A DNA stretch of 64,000 nucleotides. Origin: Heloderma charlesbogerti. Taxonomy: Eukaryota; Chordata; Lepidosauria; Squamata; Helodermatidae. Below, one piece after another: positions 32,293 to 43,039 of this stretch. Both the position numbers and the translations under genes were made by a program. Numbering within the stretch: position 1 is the stretch's first letter; each line of letters starts with the position of its first letter. The stretch lies in NCBI GenBank assembly GCA_026122225.1, contig JANEZZ010000983.1, positions 2,108,001 through 2,172,000 on the forward strand, given 5' to 3'. The notes beneath the pieces are model-generated. The model was not told the DNA's origin, did not search any database, and saw nothing but the letters and a program-made list of their open reading frames with translations.

Positions 32293-33141
32293 CAGGGGGG
32301 CGGGGGGACAAGAAATACATTTGTTTTTAAAAATATGTTAGTTCTATGCTGCACACACATCTTCTGTTACGCCCCTCCTCCCAAAAATAGTGAATAGGGA
32401 TTTCCCTACAGCACACCATCCTTCTTGTGGTGGTATCGTTACTGCTTTGTGTTATTTAATGCAGATACGACGTTAAAGAGCTTCAGAAAGGTTCTTAAAA
32501 AAACAAATTGGCACTAAGAACAAAGTAAAAAAAGAAAGAAATCCCCACTAGACAACAAAAGGAACACAGAGCAAACATGCTCCTTACTGCCAGTCAAGTG
32601 TTTTAAGAAGAGACTGACTCAAGAAGGGTAACATCTGCACTCATTGATGAGTTAATATCAAGCAACTTTAACATAGAAAGAGATGCTTATTGATACTACG
32701 TACACATGCATGCCTGCTGTGCGGGCCCATCAAGTAACTGTCTATTCTTCATTATTCTTTTAAGACCGCAGGCGGTGTGGTCAAGGTTTCTCTGTCAATG
32801 CTGTAACGAGTGAGACTCGTTTAAAATTCAGCACAACACCAAGAAGCTGTAAGGCTCAGCCAAGCAAGCATCAATATCACAGTAAAGAAGCAGCCTTGAC
32901 ATACGAGGCATCCAAACAGATGAATTGAACAAACTTTATGAATTTTTTTTTTATGACTGCCTGGTTTTTTTTAATGAATTCTGCCCAAGCAAGAATTCAA
33001 AGCATCTGCTACTTTTATTTTCCCCGTATACAAGTTTGGAACCAAAGCGAGGCTGAACAGTAGAAATGAATGGCGCCAGTTTTGTGTGTGTGTGTGTGTG
33101 TATGTATAATTGCATGTATCTATAATTGTGCACGTATATAC
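32293..33141. other. No gene recognised; a GT microsatellite
   Basis: A GT array lies at 33083-33102. The rest is unassigned. Confidence 0.45.
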
Positions 33142-33476
33142 CAGGGCTGCAAAACAGTTGGGCCTGTTGGGGTCCAGTCTGACCCTTCGGAGTTCCCAGA
33201 TGGCTACATGCCTTTCCCTTAACCACTGATGGTTTGGTGATTTTCCAGGTTTTGTGCAGCTCACCCCCCCCTCCGCCCCCCTTTCTAAAATGTTGAAATG
33301 CCTCTCCTAAGGTTTCATTACCAGCAGTAGGAGCTTTAAGCTAAAATATGCTGGTGCTTTCAGTCTTTGGGCCCTTGCCCCTTTTGCCTTCGGTCTGGCA
33401 TACCTGGAATGTGGCCCCCGAAAGCTTCTCCAAAATGGAATTTGGCCCCCGGGCTGAAAAAGATTCTGCACCCCTG
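33142..33476. mobile_element. hAT (Charlie-type) MITE, 335 bp, 6/8 TSD
   Basis: The ends are CAGGGCTGCAAAAC and GATTCTGCACCCCTG. The flanks GTATATAC and GTATAAAT agree at 6 of 8. TTTGGCCCCCGGGCTGAAAA near the right end is typical of this kind of MITE. Confidence 0.7.
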
Positions 33477-34104
33477 GTATAAATATACACACTCCCCATG
33501 CTTGGCAGGGGAGGTGGTTTTTGCAGCCAGCCTCTTAGGAGGGGCAGGATGCACCAGCCATAGCAGGTGTTTGCATGTCACAAGGGGATGTCAAAGTTGG
33601 GGGTGGGGCCTGTGCTGATAATTTAAACTGCCCCCCCAGGTCCCAGCCCATTCTACAAATAGCCAGTACTCCTCCTCCCATATAGCAGTTGAAGCAGCAC
33701 AGACATAGCTGATAGCCTCAGGGCCGAGTAGGGATCCATTTTCCCCCCGGCAACCAGATTGGCTAGGGGAGCTTGGCTTTTTTTTTTTTTACCTACTCCA
33801 CACTGCGCAACCTAAGGGTAACCGGCAGATAGTGTGGAGGTGCTGCATTGAAATAGGCGGTCTTCTTGATCCTACTGAGTGGGCAGTCAGAGAAAACAGG
33901 GAATGTAAGGAGTCAAGCATTGGTGAGGAGCCAGGCACGGCTTGGACGTGAAAGGGAGCGTGCTGGTACCTGCCTCAAATGGTCTTGGGACTTTGGTCAG
34001 GGAGGGAACCTCCTTTAAGGCCTAAATGGGTCACACGCAAGAGCTGTGGGACATGAGGGGCTGGAACTCCTTGAGCATCGAAAGGTGGACAGAGGGCACG
34101 GACA
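33477..34104. other. No gene recognised
   Basis: No supported coding frame. A T run lies at 33779-33790. Confidence 0.45.
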
Positions 34105-34298
34105 GGGCTGTGGCTCAGTGAGAGAGCACCCGCTTCACATGCAGAAGGTCAGAGGTTCAATCTCCAGGTGGTGCTGGTGCTGGAAAACAAAATCCTGCCT
34201 GAAACCCTGGAGAGCTGCTGGGAGCTAGTGTCTACAATACTGCCTTGATGGACCCATGGTCTGACTCGGTAGAAGGCAGCTTTCTATGTTCCTGTGAC
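34105..34298 (+). mobile_element. tRNA-derived SINE
   Basis: The head GGGCTGTGGCTCAGTGAGAG carries a pol III box A and GTCAGAGGTTCAATCTCC a box B. The body has CCTGAAACCCTGGAGAGCTG and GTCTGACTCGGTAGAAGGCA. A related fragment lies in reverse at 42822-42940. It is not a tRNA gene, because it has no cloverleaf 3' half and has a long unrelated body. Confidence 0.85.
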
Positions 34299-34525
34299 AG
34301 GCATTGGGCTCTCCCTGGGCTCAGCACCAGGTTGGGCTCACACTTCTTAGCCAGTTAGAAAGACCCACAGAGACATCATTGTTTGCACGTCTCTTATTGT
34401 TAATTGAATACACCGTGGCCCTTGTTTAACCCAACCTTCTGTGACTTGCCCAGTTATTGCGGGTGGTCTGGTTGCAAATGCACCTACATACATGCCTTAA
34501 CCAGAAACAGAGAATGTGTTTGGCC

Positions 34526-34622
34526 ACTTAGGGTGCAATCCTATGCATATTTAGACAGAAAAAAGTCCTATGACTCCCGGCATTCCCAGCCAGCACAGCA
34601 TGCATAGGATTGCGGCCTTAGT
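34526..34622. mobile_element. PIF/Harbinger-like MITE with TTA duplication
   Basis: GGGTGCAATCCTATGCATAT at the left and ATGCATAGGATTGCGGCC at the right form inverted ends bordered by TTA on both sides, as in PIF/Harbinger elements. A second copy is at 47974-48113. Confidence 0.65.
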
Positions 34623-35813
34623 TTCTTGAACGACGTGGGTAACATTCTGCACTCCAAGTCTGTTTTCCATATCCCAGAGATTTTTCAACCACCCTTCATG
34701 CTCTCCATTTTCCTTCCTCTACTTTCTCCCACTCCACTTAGGGAATTTAAATAATTAAGGTATACCCATGTTTGTATTGTTCTCGAACAAAAAAATGCTA
34801 ATAACCCATAATGAAAAAGACACCCACTTTTGGACGGTGCTGCCAAGCCTAAAAATGTGGATACTTCAAATGCTTAATTTCCCTCAATATTTTTCCACTT
34901 TCAAAGGCCTCTTCAGAGTCTGGCAGATTCATATAGCATTGGCTGAAAGAGAGAAACCTTGAGAATGTCAAGGCTGAATGCCTACTTTCCAGGTCCCCAG
35001 GCAATGGCAGAAAAACTAAACCTGGCATAGCCATCCAAATTCCTGTTATTCATGTCAGGTTTCTCTCTATAAACAGCATGTGTATGAATTTGACTGGAAT
35101 TACATCTGGATAGTCCTATGATCCTTACAATTAAAAAAAGACCTCACACATCATAGCACTCTTTAACTTTCTGACATGTGAAGGCAGGGTGATTAGAAGG
35201 TGTTAAGACCTAATCCTTAGTGATGTTGACTATGATCTTGAAGATCATTTTCACTTCTTTCTATTCCTCCATGATGATATGTCTAAAGGATGTTTCACAC
35301 AGTTGCCCAGAGATCTGTAGTGCCTGTGGCAGGACATCTGTGGCGGGGCATCTGGGCCACATTCCCCCCCCCCACACACACACAATAAAAAAATAATTTT
35401 TGTAATATAATTTGGAAAAAGCAGCATAGAAATAAAGTTGATGATGGTCACATGGGAAGTGATATCTCCCTCTCCCCCAAACTGGGTTTCTATGTGAACA
35501 CACTTACCTTACTCAAGCTTACTTCCTACATCACATATTATAATGTATAGACATGAGCCCAAGGATTGGATGCACAAGCTTCCCAGTTTCCAAGTATGTC
35601 AACTGGCTGTAAGCCTGACCAGGACTTATATGTATATCTTATCTTACATAGTTCCAATGCTGTTCCTTATACTCCCCAAACAAACATTTGTATGAAATGT
35701 GTTGCTCCACTCAATATTCTGCTATGCTTCATAGAATAAATAAAGTCAGTGATTATATTTGTCAAAAGCCTTGGAGCACCCAGAAGGGACTTCCCCTGGA
35801 GTAAAGGTTAATA
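34623..35813. other. No gene recognised
   Basis: AT-rich and apparently single-copy. A C run with CA units lies at 35365-35383. Confidence 0.45.
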
Positions 35814-36140
35814 CAGGGCTGGCATCAAGGGTTGGCATTGCTGGGCAATTCCTGAGGGCCCACACTCTGGCGGGGGGCCCACTGACAAGAGCACCTGCAA
35901 CCTGTTTGTTCACCTGCCTCACTCTGGTCCAGACAATGGTGTGAAGGAGGAGCTATGCCACTGCCTTCCTGCTCTTTGCCTCTCTGCCTGCCAAGCAAGC
36001 AGGTGATATATAGCAATAATGAGGAAGTGGAGTAGCAACAATTGATGGCATTGCTTGTGTGAGCAGGTAGATGCACTGAGGCAGAGGGGCCATTGACAGT
36101 GACTTGCCCAAGGGACCTCCAAACCCTGGAGGCAGCACTG
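35814..36140. mobile_element. Repeat Y, copy 1 (probable hAT MITE)
   Basis: CAGGGCTGGCATCAAGGGTT at the left and CTGGAGGCAGCACTG at the right are compatible with hAT ends. The body matches 40936-41879 (TGCAACCTGTTTGTTCACCT, GGTCCAGACAATGGTG, CTTGCCCAAGGGACCTCC). No TSD was found here. Confidence 0.55.
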
Positions 36141-36223
36141 TCTTTTTATCTCCTTAAGCTGTGGTCCTCGGTGCATGTATTTAAGAGACTGTCTTACTGA
36201 AAGCAAATGGGATTGCTTTCCAT

Positions 36224-37061
36224 TAGGGATGTACGAAAGTCACTTACCTTTTTGAAGGGTGACATTCGCGGTGGGGGGGAGGCGCTCCGTCCCTCCCCCC
36301 GAAATTCTCTCCGGCTGGCTCTACTCCATGGCAATTCTGCGGCGCCGCCGGCCAGGGCCGCCCGCAGCCAGACATCTGGCCGCTGGGCAGCCTGCAGGGA
36401 CGCAGATGACAGCTGCCATAGCCAATACCATTTGCATCCCTATATTTTGCCATGATAGGCTACGCAAATATTTACGTAGCCTATCACGGTAAAAAAACCA
36501 AAACAGCGGACACAAATGGCGGCAGCTACGGCGGCCGCCATTCGCGTTCCCTTTTTTGCCATTAGCCTATGTAAATATTTACGTAGGCTATTATGGCAAA
36601 AAAAAAAAAAGGAATGCAAATGGCTTAGGGGGCGCCGTTTGTGTTCCCCCTTTTTTTTGCCGTAATAGCCTACGTAAATATTTACGTAGGCTAAAATGGC
36701 AAAAAAAAAAGGGAACACAAATGGTGGCCACTGTAGCTGCCACCATTTGCGTTCCCTTAGTTAAGCCATGATACGCTACGTATATACTTGCGTAGCCTAT
36801 CACAGCCTCCTCAGGGACGCAAATGGTGTCCCTGCATTAGCCATAATAGGCTACGTAATTATTTATGTAGCCTATCACGGCTATAATGAGGAAACAAATG
36901 GCGGCCGCACATGCCATTCAGAGCGGATGGCAGCAGGTAAGTGCTCCGTTTCACGCACCTTTCGGGGGTGGGGGGCTTCGTTCTGCCATGAATTTTGGGA
37001 GGCCGAATGCACTGGCATTCGGCCTCACTGAGATCCATGGCAGAATTCTCTGACATCCCTA
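36224..37061 (+). mobile_element. Class A hAT-like element (838 bp), near-perfect TSD
   Basis: The ends are TAGGGATGTACGAAAGTCAC and TTCTCTGACATCCCTA. The flanks CTTTCCAT and CTTCCAT differ only by one T in a run. Hairpins lie at about 36450-36488, 36560-36595, 36664-36697, 36765-36805 and 36840-36880, three of them with TACGTAAATATTTACGTA-type centres. AGGTAAGTGC lies at about 36935. Confidence 0.9.
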
Positions 37062-37261
37062 CTTCCATGTAAATATATTTCAGTTGAGTGTGTTAATGTG
37101 GATTCAGTCAATCAGTTCTGCTCACTCCCAAGAACAATGACTTTTGCAGGTACCAAGTGAAAGAAATCAAGTTGAACGTGGTTGCATATAAGAGCCCAAC
37201 AAGCGATGAACATTGTAGTCACCATGGTTTTGGCAAGCTATCTTTCTCGCTTGTCCTAAGC

Positions 37262-37590
37262 ATCATAGCATCATAGAATAGTGGGGTTGGAAGGGGCCTA
37301 CAAGGCCATTGAGTCCAACCCCCTGCTCAATGCAGGAATCCAGGTCAGAGCATCCCTGACAGATGGCTGTCCAGCCTCATCTTGATGCCTCCAGTGTGGG
37401 AGAGCCCACCACCTCCCTAGGGAATTGGTTCCATTGTTGTATTGCTCTAACACAGTCAGGAAGTTTTTCCTGATGTTCAGCCGGAATCTGGCTTCCTGTA
37501 ACTTGAGCCCATTCTTCCATGTCCTGCGCTCCGGGACAATCGTGCTAGGAGTCTCCAACAGTTGTTTCCATCCGAGCCTCATTTTAATGA
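37262..37590 (-). mobile_element. CR1 LINE 3' end, antisense
   Basis: CATAGCATCATAGAATAGTG and TTGGAAGGGGCCTACAAGGC at the left are the reverse complement of the CR1 tail. GGAAGTTTTTCCTGATGTTC and TTGAGCCCATTCTTCC follow. Truncated and non-coding. Confidence 0.88.
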
Positions 37591-37721
37591 ATGGAAATGT
37601 TGCTGAGCGCTGCTTGGTGGCACTTCACCACATATTGACATCAAAACTTGCACAGAACACAATGCAGGCAAAGGCTTCCAAGCCTCTTTGCTGACTCTCC
37701 TAGAGATGGTTGAGTTGCATC

Positions 37722-37858
37722 CATCATCCCCTAACCTGATGGCCTCCAGATCTTTTGCACTACAACTCCAAGAATTCCTGACCATTGGCCATGTTGGCTG
37801 GGGCTGATGGGAGTTGAAGTCCAAACCATCTGGAGGGCGCCAGGTTGGGGAAGGCTGG
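37722..37858. mobile_element. hAT-like foldback MITE
   Basis: CTAACCTGATGGCCTCCAGA at the left is mirrored by CATCTGGAGGGCGCCAGGTT at the right, around GGCCATGTTGGCTGG. Same type as 70-170. Confidence 0.7.
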
Positions 37859-38599
37859 TGTACATGGCTTATACTTTTAAATTCTCTCTCCACAGAAAAA
37901 TGTATCAGAACAGCCAGGACTACTCTGCGAACATTATTTGATTAAGTTCAGAAAGACTCCCTTGTGTATAAGAGAATGTAGAAAGACCCTTGCCTCTGCT
38001 TACAATGCGCATTGTCCCTGCTATGAAATGGCATCCTTTCTTTATAAATTACTTCATTTCAGCTATCAGATGTTTCCTCTTAGCAACAATCAGACCACTT
38101 CACTGTTGCAAGATGCAGGGACCAGCAGATCCCGGCACCTTACAATAAGCTATTTGGTGCTGACCTACTTCGCAGCTCAGGCCCTGATGCCATTTCAATT
38201 AAATCATCACCCTGGAAAATCCCAACTGCCCACATAAAGGGGCTCAACTGGCAAGAGACCTAAACACTTGCTTATTACCAACAAAGAAAAGAAAAACAAC
38301 AGTTGCTCTTCATCTTTCAAGCAGCAAAGAAAAACGTGGCATGCCAGTATGGGGAAACGAAAGAAAAATAGAGTATCAGCCAAAAGCAAAATGTTTTCAT
38401 AGATGACTTCCAGCTTCCAAGTGCAGATCTGTTCAATAGCGCAAGGAAATGCTTCATCTTCTTATGCCGCCATGCAGTACATGCCCTGGATTGTTAATTG
38501 AAAACTACTGTAGTCCAGAACACAGAATGATGGATTTAGATCAGGGTTCAAGTTTAGATGGCTTTACAAAAGGAATTAGAGAAATACATACAGTATTGG

Positions 38600-38695
38600 G
38601 GGTGTACCCAATATTAGTCCTACTTAAAATAGACCCATTGAAATGAATGGGACTTGATTTGGACTAACATTGGATACAGCCCATTGGATACAACC
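38600..38695. mobile_element. Short foldback MITE related to 10812-10922
   Basis: TATTAGTCCTACTTAAAATA and GGACTAACATTGGATACA mirror each other around CCCATTGAAATGAATGGG. Confidence 0.5.
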
Positions 38696-38774
38696 CAACA
38701 GCTATTAGCCATGATGACTAAATGAAATATCCAAATTCAAAGACAGTATGCCAACAAAGACCAGTTAGTTGTGT

Positions 38775-38912
38775 ATGGGAGGCAAATGATAGAGGGGAGG
38801 GCTATTGCCCATGTTCCCTATTTGCGTGCTTCTTGAAGGCATCTGATGGGTCACTGCAGCATCAACGATGAGCCTTTGGTCTAATCTAGCAGGGCTCATC
38901 TCATTTTGCTTA
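38775..38912 (+). mobile_element. CR1 LINE 3' fragment
   Basis: GAAGGCATCTGATGGGTCAC, GAGCCTTTGGTCTAATC and AGCAGGGCTCAT follow the order of CR1 3' ends. Strongly decayed. Confidence 0.6.
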
Positions 38913-39214
38913 CACGTAGTCTACATGACAACTTATCACCCGATGAAACTATTCCCAGATTCCCACTCCTTCTTGCGGATGAGGAGAAACTGCACAATTG
39001 AACAACTTCATACATTTTTAAACAATCCTTGCACTTAAAAAATTAGATGCCAAGGAGGGAGGCTCAGCCTTAGCTTCCTGCACTATGTGCTAGTTTTTTA
39101 CGTGAGGTGATTTTGTCCGTGGAGGGGCAAACCTACATTCCACCACCACCACTTGAAGCCTGAAGTGGAAGGAAAAACAAAGGTGACCATATTGGCCATA
39201 AGAAAAATTCCAAA
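38913..39214. other. No gene recognised
   Basis: Nothing supported. Confidence 0.4.
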
Positions 39215-39325
39215 TCCATATAGTGGAATAGCTTTATTAGGCCAACCCAAATCACCAAAAAAAAAAAAAAATGTGCAAGCTTTAGAGATCTCCAGATCTC
39301 TTCACCTGGCAAGATGTTACAACAA
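39215..39325 (-). mobile_element. PLE-terminal-type repeat with hammerhead-like stem
   Basis: On the minus strand, GGTGAAGAGATCTGGAGATC runs through TCTAAAGCTTGCA to an A/T run and TTGGCCTAATAAAGCTATT. GAGATC-TGGA-GATCTC is a perfect 6-bp stem where hammerhead stem II would sit, between decayed CTGANGA and GAAA cores. The repeat at 51424-51530 is related. Confidence 0.42.
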
Positions 39326-39537
39326 GCAGGTGCGGTAGGGTGGAAATGGGAGGGGGAACACTGACTGAATATTGTCGTCAGGACGTCTGCATAGTCAAAG
39401 TCTTAAGATGATATGGAGGAGGAGGAGGGTTGCAGACATACACATTGGGCTCTGCCAGATGATATGATGGTTTCAGATTTCAGTGCCCCTAGGACTACTG
39501 GGAAGAAAAATGTAGCAGACAAATGTTGATCATTTAA

Positions 39538-39538
39538 A

Positions 39539-39602
<64 letters not shown>
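39538..39602. repeat. (AC)n(AT)n microsatellite
   Basis: AC units give way to AT units in an uninterrupted dinucleotide array of about 62 bp. Confidence 0.92.
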
Positions 39603-40161
39603 CAGCTGTTAACTCAAAACTGTCTATTTTGGATTGGCCCCAAACTGGTATAATACATATTAGGAGGAACTTAGCCTTCTGTGCTTGCCAGGTCAATATA
39701 GCAGCCCCATTTGCACCACAGGTATTTTGCATTCAGTTCCACCCCAGGCTAGAAAATGCAACCTGTAGGTCTAGATTTGGGTACAGCGACCCACAGTCTT
39801 CCCCAACTATACACTTCTTCTACAGAAAAGTCCTAGGAATATGTGTGGTCTCCTGTCAAGCTTCTCTTCCAGCACACAGTTCAGGAAAAAGGATAACTAA
39901 GACAAAAGCAAAACAAAATTAAAATAGGATTTAAAAAAAAGAAAGAAAAACAAAGACAAAGAGCTGAATCAGAAACTGCCTTTTTGTAATATTTCATTTA
40001 ACTCCTGCTGTGGTTTTACACCTGTCCCAAGTTTACATTTCAGTACCAAGAAGAAGGGAATTCTAACAGGCTTCAGAACTGTTTTAGAACTCTGCCAGCA
40101 GAATCCCATGGAGATCTGTACAAAACTGTGGCTGCCAGTAAAACCTTGTGCATATGTGTGC

Positions 40162-40198
<37 letters not shown>

Positions 40199-40935
40199 TG
40201 AATTCCATTGATATTTATTCCCTTAGTAGTCCTAGTACACAATTTGGTCCAATAGATGATTTTAGATGAAGTGTAATTCAATGCAAGAAAGAACTGGTAT
40301 AATACAAATATATTTTTAAAAATGCATGGCAATCACAGGCAATATGACTTTCTCATACATCTTCAGCTAGAATGTTGGCCGTACTAGAAAGCCCTTGGGA
40401 AAAAATCTATTATATGAAAAGATAATACACATGCTTGCTTAAAGTGCTTTTTGAGAAAAGATTACACAAAAGTGGTGTATATCATTTTCCTTATAGGGGA
40501 CAGTTTTTACATTAGCAATTCCAACCATACGCCTTTCTCTTCAGAGTATTGTACACTGAGTGTGTGTGTGTGTGTGTGTGTGTGTTTAAAAAAAGAGGGG
40601 GAAGCAATTTTGTGGTACAAAAAGTCAAATTTTAAATATAATCCTTAAAATTAAGTCGGGGGGGGGAATGGTTCGTTGTGAACTTTTGGTCTCTATTTCA
40701 GTATTGTACTTTGGATAATAATATCTGCACTGATATGAGATGAACTAAAGCCTATTTGCCATTCTGTGCATGCAGTCGCTATGGAAATAACTCTTGCATT
40801 TAATGTAGCACTCCAAAGATGGTAAATTCTTATAAGGAATACAGAGTATGGACAAAAAAAAAAATCCTTGCCTTTGATATATAGATATACATGTGGATGG
40901 TTTTAGGAGTGCTGGAACAGTAATTAGCCAGCCAG
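39603..40935. other. No gene recognised; two microsatellites
   Basis: A GA array lies at 40164-40192 and a TG array at 40558-40586. No supported coding frame. Confidence 0.45.
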
Positions 40936-41879
40936 CAGGGCTAGCATGAAGGGCAAGCATGGTCAGGCAACTGCGAAGGGCCCCACCTGGACTGGCTCCT
41001 TCTCTTCACCATTGCAACCTACCTGTTTACCTGCCTCTCAGTCTGGCCCAGACAATGATGGTAGTAAAAAGGAGGAGCAGCAGATGCTGTTCCCTCCCTG
41101 CTCACTGGTTCTCTGCCTGTTAAGCAAGTGATGAAAAAGAGGATGAGGAGCAATAGCAACTGGTGGCAATGGTGAAGGTTAGATTACTGTAATGTGTTCT
41201 ACGGGACTGCCTTTGAAGACTGTTTGGAAGCTGCAGCTCATTAAAATGCAGCAACCAGGTTAATAGCAGGGACCAGATGGTCTAAGTCTATTACCCCAGT
41301 TCTGGCCCACTTGTACTGGCTGCCTGTACATTTTCAAGCCAAACTCAAGGTTTTAACCTATAAAGCCTCATGGCTCAGAACTGCAATATCTGATAGAATG
41401 CCTCTCCTAATATGAACCTACTTGGACACTCATGATATAATGAGACCCTCCTCTGAGGGAGGTTCAGACTTCAGAGAAGAGGATGGCAACAATGAGAAGG
41501 CCTTCTTGGTGGTAGGCCTCTGAGTGTGGAATGCTCTCCACCTCATGCCAACTTTGTCAGCTTTTTAGTGCCAGGTTAAGACTGTCCTGGGCATTTCCAC
41601 ACCTCATTTGATGGCATATGGGGCATTTATGCCAGTTGTTTTATCAGGTCTCAGTACCTTATTGTAACTATTTTGCAGGCTGTTTTACATTGTTTTCACA
41701 TTTTGTATGTTAAAGATTCTATATTTTATTATTTTGTATTTGTGAGTTGTAATTTTTGTATGACCACCCAGAGAGCTTTGGGTATGGGGTAGTTTAGAAA
41801 TGAAGAAAGGTAGACTGAGGGAGAAGGCCCATTGGAGATGCCTTGCCCAAGGGCTCTCAAAAACCTGAAGCTGGCACTG
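40936..41879. mobile_element. Repeat Y, copy 2, split by an L2 LINE, 6/8 TSD
   Basis: CAGGGCTAGCATGAAGGG at the left and GAAGCTGGCACTG at the right match copy 1. The flanks CCAGCCAG (40928-40935) and CCAGCTGG (41880-41887) agree at 6 of 8, supporting a hAT origin. The copy is split at about 41172-41815 by the L2 fragment. Confidence 0.62.
41172..41815 (+). mobile_element. L2-type LINE 3' end inside repeat Y
   Basis: GACTGCCTTTGAAGACTGTT and GGAAGCTGCAGCTCATTAAA, then CACTTGTACTGGCTGCCTGT, correspond to the coding blocks at 53450-53590. The tail GAGAGCTTTGGGTATGGGGT then TAGAAATGAAG is L2-like. The reading frame is fully degraded. Confidence 0.75.
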
Positions 41880-41934
41880 CCAGCTGGCAAAAGAATTTGT
41901 AATGTGCTATCAGAGGACAGGTTCATTCATATGC

Positions 41935-41964
41935 GCACGCGCACACACACACACACACACACAT
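41935..41964. repeat. (CA)n microsatellite
   Basis: GCGCACGCGCACACACA and further CA units. Confidence 0.85.
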
Positions 41965-42048
41965 CAAAATGAGCATCAAATTCTGCATGTGGGAATTGCC
42001 CGTCACAGATTAAGTTCCACACATTCAGCTCCAAGCCATCAAATGCTT

Positions 42049-42292
42049 GGAGAGCGCCAATGTGGTGTAGTAGTTAGAATACTGGACTGGGGCTCAGGAG
42101 GTCCAGGTTGTTGTAGTCCCCACTTGGCCATGAAGCTGGGTGACTTTGTGCCACTCACTGACTCTCAGCTTAACCTACCTCACAGGACTGTTGTGCAGAT
42201 AAAATAGAGAGGAGGAAGATAATGTATGCCATCTTGGGTCCCTCAAAAGAAGAAAAATAGCAGGATATAAATGTAATAAATAAAATATAATA
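42049..42292 (+). mobile_element. tRNA-derived SINE (Sauria/MIR-like)
   Basis: The head GGTGTAGTAGTTAGAATACT fits a box A and GGTCCAGGTTGTTGTAGTCC a decayed box B. The body CACTGACTCTCAGCTTAACC and CCTCACAGGACTGTTG and the AATAAATAAAAT tail match the copy at 52211-52424. Confidence 0.82.
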
Positions 42293-42821
42293 ATGTATAA
42301 GTGCTGAGTAATCCCCACAGCCGAGCTAAAATTTGGGGGAAGGGGAAGCTTTTTGTAAGCATTTCAATCACTTTGGGAATTGAGGGGGGATTATGATAAA
42401 GGAGGGAAAGTGGAGCCTTCATCTCACCCCCAGCACCCATTCAGAGTGATAGCCAGTGCCACAATGCCAATTCAGACTGACGGCTAAGTGGCATTGTGAC
42501 ATCACATTACCTATATGATTCCTTACTAGCATTGGGTCAATCAGTCAATTGCTGGCCTCTGTCACTTTTGCATGTGTTCAACTATATGTTCAGTTTGTTC
42601 CATCCCATTTCTGCATTAATCTGCACACTTTTTAATCTGCACAAAAATTTGCCTTTAAATACACCTAAATTCTCCCTCAAAATACGAATTTTGAACCATA
42701 TTTTGATATGTTTAAACTGCACTGCAACACTTAGAGAACTGTAAACTCCAGTGAAGAAATTCCAGTCTGCACATTAGTTCAGGTGGTTGTGTATCAAATC
42801 AGTTCATATCAGAAAGTGCAA
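42293..42821. other. No gene recognised
   Basis: AT-rich, unassigned. Confidence 0.4.
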
Positions 42822-42940
42822 AGACAGGAAACTGCCTTATACCAAGTTAGATCATCTAGCCTGACAACGGCTCTCCAGGGTTTAATGAATAATTTTTCCA
42901 GCCCTACCTGGAGATGCCAAGGATCAGCTTCCTTGAACAT
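42822..42940 (-). mobile_element. tRNA-SINE fragment, antisense
   Basis: AACTGCCTTATACCAAGTTA, CTCTCCAGGGTTTAATG and CTACCTGGAGATGCCAAGGA are the reverse complement of the body of the SINE at 34105-34298. The tRNA head is missing. Confidence 0.7.
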
Positions 42941-43039
42941 CTCTACTCCTACTAAAATTTTAATATTCTACTATAACCATGTCAGACTTCTGTTTACAAA
43001 TTCAAGGGTGAAATGTAGCACACATATAGACTGTGTTTA

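Noticed and set aside
34105..34165. tRNA gene
   Set aside because: Boxes A and B are present but no 3' acceptor half. The body is the SINE seen elsewhere.
42250..42300. Host polyadenylation signal cluster AATAAA
   Set aside because: These are the AATAAA-rich tails of SINE and L2 elements.
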